DNA of 64,000 nt, taken from assembly GCF_001542775.1 (NCBI RefSeq), contig NZ_CP014145.1, positions 3,348,001-3,412,000 on the forward strand, given 5' to 3'. The notes beneath the pieces are model-generated. The model saw only the letters and a list, made by a program, of their open reading frames with translations, was not told the DNA's origin and made no database searches. This stretch comes from Microterricola viridarii (GTDB lineage Bacteria > Actinomycetota > Actinomycetes > Actinomycetales > Microbacteriaceae). The position numbers and the translations under genes are program-made. Shown here piece after piece: positions 60,968-64,000 of the stretch; position 1 is the stretch's first letter; the number at the start of each line of letters is the position of its first letter.

Positions 60968-62470
60968 ATGAGCGAGACAGAGACAGCACCCGGCACGCTG
61001 GAAGCGGTCCGGGACGAGGTACCCATGCCGCGCTCGTTCCCCGAGCTGATCACCCTCATCGCCGGGCGGTTCGAGGCGAGCGCACACCGGGCGGACGATC
61101 TGTTCGACCCGAACAGCGGGCAGCCGCTGGCGGAGAACCGCAGCTCATCGCTCGAGCAGCTCGAGCGCGCCATTGCCTCCGCTCATGCGGCGCATGAGTC
61201 TGCCGAGTGGCGCGGGATGGGCATCGCCGGCCGGGCGCCGTTACTGCGGGCCTTCGCTGCGCGGCTCGACGAGCTGGGCGAGCAGATCGCGGTTCTGGAC
61301 GCGGTGAACAGCGGCGTGCCGATCTCGGTCACGCGGCTCTTCGCCGGCAGCGCCGGTGACACCGTGCGCGACGTCGTCGAGCGCGCGCTGGCGCTCGGTG
61401 ACAGCCGGGCGCTGGCGGCAGACGGTCGCGATGTGCAGCTGCACCGGGTGCCATGGGGTGCCACCGCCCTGATCATGCCGTGGAACGCTCCGTCGGCGAT
61501 GGCCGTCAAGAAGCTCGGCTACGCCCTCGCGGCCGGGGCATCCGTGGTGATGAAGCCGTCGCCGGCCTCACCGTGGAGCACGGTGCTGATCGCGCGGGCC
61601 GCGGTCGAAGCCGGCATCCCGAGCGGCGTCGTCAACCTGGTGCTCGGCGGTGGCGACATTGGCGCCGCGCTCGTCGCCGACCCGCGCATCCGGGCGATCT
61701 CGATGACGGGCTCCACACCAACGGGTCGGGCGATCGCGGCATCCGCCGGTGCCAACCTCACCCGTCTGCGCCTGGAGCTCGGCTCGAACAATCCGGCCAT
61801 CGTGCGGGCGGATGCCAACGTCGTGGAGGCGGCGAGGGTCATCGCGGCGGGCGCCATGAAGCTGTCTGGGCAGTGGTGCGAGGCGCCCCGCCGGGTGATC
61901 GTCGACCGCTCCCTGCTGCCGGAGCTCGTCGAGGCGCTGTGCGGCGAGCTCGCCGCCCTGCGCATCGGTTCGAGCCTGGACGAGGGCACCGAGCTGGGGC
62001 CGGTCGCGTTCCGCGAACGACAGACCGAGCTTGAGGCTCAGCGGGCCGCGCTCGAGGCGCAGGGCGCCGTCATCTACCGGGAAGGCGTGGTGCCGGAGGA
62101 TGGCTGGTTCTTCCAGCCGAGCATTGCCGTCGCCGAGGAGATCGACGTTGAGCTGGAGATCTTCGGACCGTTGCTGACCGTGCAGCCCTCCGACAGCGAC
62201 GAGCACGCCCTGAGCCTCGCGAACGCCGGGCACGTCGGGCTCGCCGGCTACGTCTTCGGTTGCGATGAGCAGGCAGCGCTGCGGCTGGGTTCCGGCCTCG
62301 TCGCCGGCGAGGTGAAGGTCAACGGCAGCTCGGTGCTCGATATGGCAGCCGAGTCGAAGCAGAGCTTCTTCGGGCTGAGCGGTCTGGGCGGCCATGGCGA
62401 TGCCGATGTGCTTGACTTCTTCTCTGGCACCCAGATCGTCGGCACCGATCGACCGGGGATGCCACTCTGA
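60968..62470 (+). CDS. Aldehyde dehydrogenase of the gamma-glutamylation cassette
   Basis: The 500-residue ALDH-family enzyme shows ALIMPWNAPSAMAVKKLG (substrate/cofactor entrance), KPSPASPWS, ISMTGSTPTGRAI, LELGSNNPAIV (base Glu) and SGQWCEAPRR (nucleophile Cys). It begins 4 bases after the ligase stop. It should oxidise the glutamylated aldehyde to the acid before hydrolysis by 58080. It is only distantly similar to the polyamine-locus ALDH at 10063. Confidence 0.88.
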   Translation: MSETETAPGTLEAVRDEVPMPRSFPELITLIAGRFEASAHRADDLFDPNSGQPLAENRSSSLEQLERAIASAHAAHESAEWRGMGIAGRAPLLRAFAARLDELGEQIAVLDAVNSGVPISVTRLFAGSAGDTVRDVVERALALGDSRALAADGRDVQLHRVPWGATALIMPWNAPSAMAVKKLGYALAAGASVVMKPSPASPWSTVLIARAAVEAGIPSGVVNLVLGGGDIGAALVADPRIRAISMTGSTPTGRAIAASAGANLTRLRLELGSNNPAIVRADANVVEAARVIAAGAMKLSGQWCEAPRRVIVDRSLLPELVEALCGELAALRIGSSLDEGTELGPVAFRERQTELEAQRAALEAQGAVIYREGVVPEDGWFFQPSIAVAEEIDVELEIFGPLLTVQPSDSDEHALSLANAGHVGLAGYVFGCDEQAALRLGSGLVAGEVKVNGSSVLDMAAESKQSFFGLSGLGGHGDADVLDFFSGTQIVGTDRPGMPL

Positions 62471-62492
62471 CCGTGAGTTCGAAGGAGGGCCA

Positions 62493-63230
62493 GTGGGGGA
62501 GCCTGTGAACCCGCCCGTCGAGATCGACCCCGCTGGCCTCCGCGATCGCCCGGGCTACCACGACGTCGTCGACTTCCTGCGGCGCGAGATCGCCCTCGGC
62601 CGACTGCGGCCGGGCGACAGGCTTCCGGCCGAGCGCAAACTCGCAGCGCAGCTCGGGGTGGCACGTGAGACGCTGCGCCAGGCGCTCAAGGTGCTGGAGG
62701 CCGGCGGCCAGCTGCGCATCCTGCGCGGTGCAGCGGGCGGGCCGGTGGTGCAACAGGCCGAACCGGATGCCGCGTCGCTGCGCACGGAACTCGTGGCGCG
62801 CGGCGGCGACATCATCGGGTTCACCGAGTTCCGCGGAGTCGTCGAGGGTGCGGCAGCGCGGATGGCGGCGGAGCGGCGGAGCGACGCGGTCGTCGAACGG
62901 CTCGAGGCCGCACAGGAGGAGCTCGCCGCGGCCGTCACGAAGGCCGAGTCACGGCTGGCCGACAGCGCGTTCCACCTGACTATCGCGGAGGCCGCCGGCA
63001 ACCCGATGCTCGCCCACGCCATCGACGACGCCCGCGTGCGCGTCTTCGACTCGGTCGACCTGATGCCGTTCGAGTTCATCAAGGAATCGAGCTACCTGGC
63101 GCACCAGCGGATCCTTGAGGCGATCCGTGCGCGCGATCCAGAGGCGGCATCCGAGGCCATGCGGGCGCACATCGCCACGACAAAGCTGGAGTTCGAGCGC
63201 ATCATCGACGCCCCCGGCACCGCCGGCTGA
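62493..63230 (+). CDS. FadR/GntR-family regulator of the gamma-glutamylation cassette
   Basis: The 245-residue protein has a GntR winged helix (LRPGDRLPAERKLAAQLGVARETLRQALKVLEAGGQLRILRG, about 43-83) and an FCD domain (SAFHLTIAEAAGNPMLAHAIDDARVRVF; HQRILEAIRARDPEAASEAM). The GTG at 62493 follows AAGGAGG closely; GTG 62505 is an alternative. It closes the six-gene cassette and probably represses it, with an amine or pathway intermediate as ligand. Confidence 0.87.
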   Translation: MGEPVNPPVEIDPAGLRDRPGYHDVVDFLRREIALGRLRPGDRLPAERKLAAQLGVARETLRQALKVLEAGGQLRILRGAAGGPVVQQAEPDAASLRTELVARGGDIIGFTEFRGVVEGAAARMAAERRSDAVVERLEAAQEELAAAVTKAESRLADSAFHLTIAEAAGNPMLAHAIDDARVRVFDSVDLMPFEFIKESSYLAHQRILEAIRARDPEAASEAMRAHIATTKLEFERIIDAPGTAG

Positions 63231-63235
63231 GCCCG

Positions 63236-63413
63236 CTCCCCGTTGGCTCGAGGGAGCGCCAGCGACCGAAGCCAACAGCCGGGCGCTGGCCCGCGTCGCG
63301 GCTGCCCTCCCGTTGGTCGAGTAGGCCCACCAGGGCCGTATCGAGACCTGGTTTCCGGCCGGAAACCGCTCCGCGTGCGGGGTCACGATACGCTCGTTCC
63401 TCGCTAGTCGACC
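63236..63413. repeat. 40-bp repeat unit plus inverted copy of the 105-bp palindromic element
   Basis: The 40-bp unit is at 63236-63275. From 63313 to 63413 runs the same element as at 5704-5808 but in the opposite orientation: it opens with GGTCGAGTAGGCCCACCAGG and closes with CGCTCGTTCCTCGCTAGTCG. The gap 63231-63457 contains otherwise only the next gene's promoter. Confidence 0.85.
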
Positions 63414-63445
63414 GACGGGGGCAGCTTCAGCCGACGCGGCAGGCG

Positions 63446-63457
63446 TAGGCTCAACCC
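63446..63457 (+). promoter_or_regulatory. Leaderless -10 element of the alcohol dehydrogenase gene
   Basis: TAGGCT (63446-63451) lies exactly 6 bases upstream of the ATG at 63458, with no ribosome-binding site between. A -35 is not clear. Confidence 0.55.
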
Positions 63458-64000
63458 ATGCGCGCAACGGTGATCCACGGTGAACGAGACATCCGAATCG
63501 AAGAGGTGCCCGACCCGGTGCTCTCCACCGGCGGCGACGCCATCGTGAGGGTGGTCGCGGCGTGCGTCTGTGGCTCCGACCTCTGGGGCTACCGCGGCAT
63601 CACGCCGACCCCCGAGCCCAAGCGCATCGGCCACGAGTTCGTCGGCATCGTCGAAGAGGTCGGCCCCGACGTCACCGCGGTGAAGGTGGGCGACTTCGTC
63701 ATCGCCCCGTTCTACGACTGCGACTTCACGTGCATCAACTGCCGAAACGGCGTCAGTACCTCCTGCCTGCACGGCGGTTGGTGGGGCGGCACCGACGAGT
63801 TCGGTGCCTTCGCCGACGGCGCCCAGGGCGAGCGCGTGCGTGTTCCGCACGCCAACGGCACGCTGGTGGCGACGCCGTCGATGCCGGATGCCGCGCTCGT
63901 GCCGAGCCTGTTGACCCTCGCCGACGTGATGGGCACCGGGCATCACGCCGCCGTCTCGGCCGGCGTCACCCCGGGCAGCACCGTCGTCGTCGTCGGCGAC
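63458..64000 (+). CDS. Zinc-dependent alcohol dehydrogenase, medium-chain family (C-terminus cut by window edge)
   Basis: The first 181 residues are visible. Catalytic-zinc residues are in [13 protein letters not shown] (Cys38) and [14 protein letters not shown] (His59, Glu60). A structural-zinc lobe follows with four cysteines (CDFTCINC, then Cys103). The last residues, [13 protein letters not shown], begin the NAD(P)-binding Rossmann fold; the rest lies beyond 64000. It is separated from the GntR gene by repeats and has its own leaderless promoter, so it is probably an independent gene. Substrate unknown. Confidence 0.88.
   Translation, partial: MRATVIHGERDIRIEEVPDPVLSTGGDAIVRVVAACVCGSDLWGYRGITPTPEPKRIGHEFVGIVEEVGPDVTAVKVGDFVIAPFYDCDFTCINCRNGVSTSCLHGGWWGGTDEFGAFADGAQGERVRVPHANGTLVATPSMPDAALVPSLLTLADVMGTGHHAAVSAGVTPGSTVVVVGD

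Noticed and set aside
1..64000. Search for defence systems, prophage, transposons, toxin-antitoxin or biosynthetic gene clusters
   Set aside because: No nuclease, methylase, integrase, transposase, PKS/NRPS or paired toxin-antitoxin genes were recognised. The accessory content is metabolic.

Overview
The window looks like chromosomal DNA from a high-GC actinobacterium, most likely of the family Microbacteriaceae. Support comes from the strong G/C bias at third codon positions, a clpS-DUF2017 gene pair, a clpB-type gene behind a perfect HspR/HAIR box, a surface protein ending in an LAxTG (class E) sortase signal, many leaderless promoters (TANNNT, 6-7 bases, ATG/GTG), and dispersed GC-rich intergenic repeats of the kind I associate with that family. 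The family assignment is inference. I see no rRNA, tRNA, CRISPR array, transposase, integrase, phage or plasmid gene; 54 protein genes are called, the first and last cut by the window edges.

Layout. 0-5.5 kb: TetR regulator divergent from an MFS transporter and a GH3 beta-glucosidase, then a lone class III CoA-transferase. 5.5-13.6 kb: polyamine locus with a PotABCD-type ABC importer (minus strand) divergent from an aldehyde dehydrogenase, an FAD amine oxidase and an Lrp regulator (plus strand). 13.6-14.1 kb: a repeat island. 14.1-16.4 kb: L-lactate dehydrogenase with an unusual Ala/Lys tail and its GntR regulator, behind a perfect 43-bp palindrome. 16.4-19.8 kb: copper/heme locus (membrane protein, CopC, PCu(A)C, Tat-exported DyP peroxidase). 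20-27 kb: membrane alpha/beta hydrolase; Lrp regulator divergent from dadA-alr (alanine catabolism); SolA-like oxidase; clpS-DUF2017. 27.3-33.6 kb: sortase-anchored InlB-repeat protein, AMP-dependent ligase, MacB-type ABC exporter with TetR regulator.

33.7-54 kb is a large sugar-acid/glycoside island: two xylose-isomerase-like TIM-barrel proteins, a GH3 enzyme, two Gfo/Idh/MocA dehydrogenases, a family-5 ABC importer with a fused permease-ATPase, a LacI regulator, glucuronate isomerase (uxaC), fructuronate reductase (uxuB), a GPH-family transporter, mannonate dehydratase (manD), gluconokinase (gntK) and an SMP-30 lactonase. Five copies of one palindrome (about TTGGCAAYCGGTTGCCAA) lie in four of its intergenic regions, so most of the island is probably one LacI regulon. 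The uronate branch runs glucuronate to fructuronate to mannonate to 2-keto-3-deoxygluconate; KDG kinase and KDPG aldolase are not in the window.

54-56.5 kb holds the HAIR-controlled ClpB-type ATPase without an N-domain. 56.5-63.2 kb is a gamma-glutamylation cassette (APC permease, class I amidotransferase hydrolase, SDR dehydrogenase, glutamine-synthetase-like ligase, aldehyde dehydrogenase, GntR regulator). It has an alcohol-type dehydrogenase and no amine oxidase, which suggests an amino alcohol such as ethanolamine as substrate rather than putrescine. The window ends inside a zinc-dependent alcohol dehydrogenase gene.
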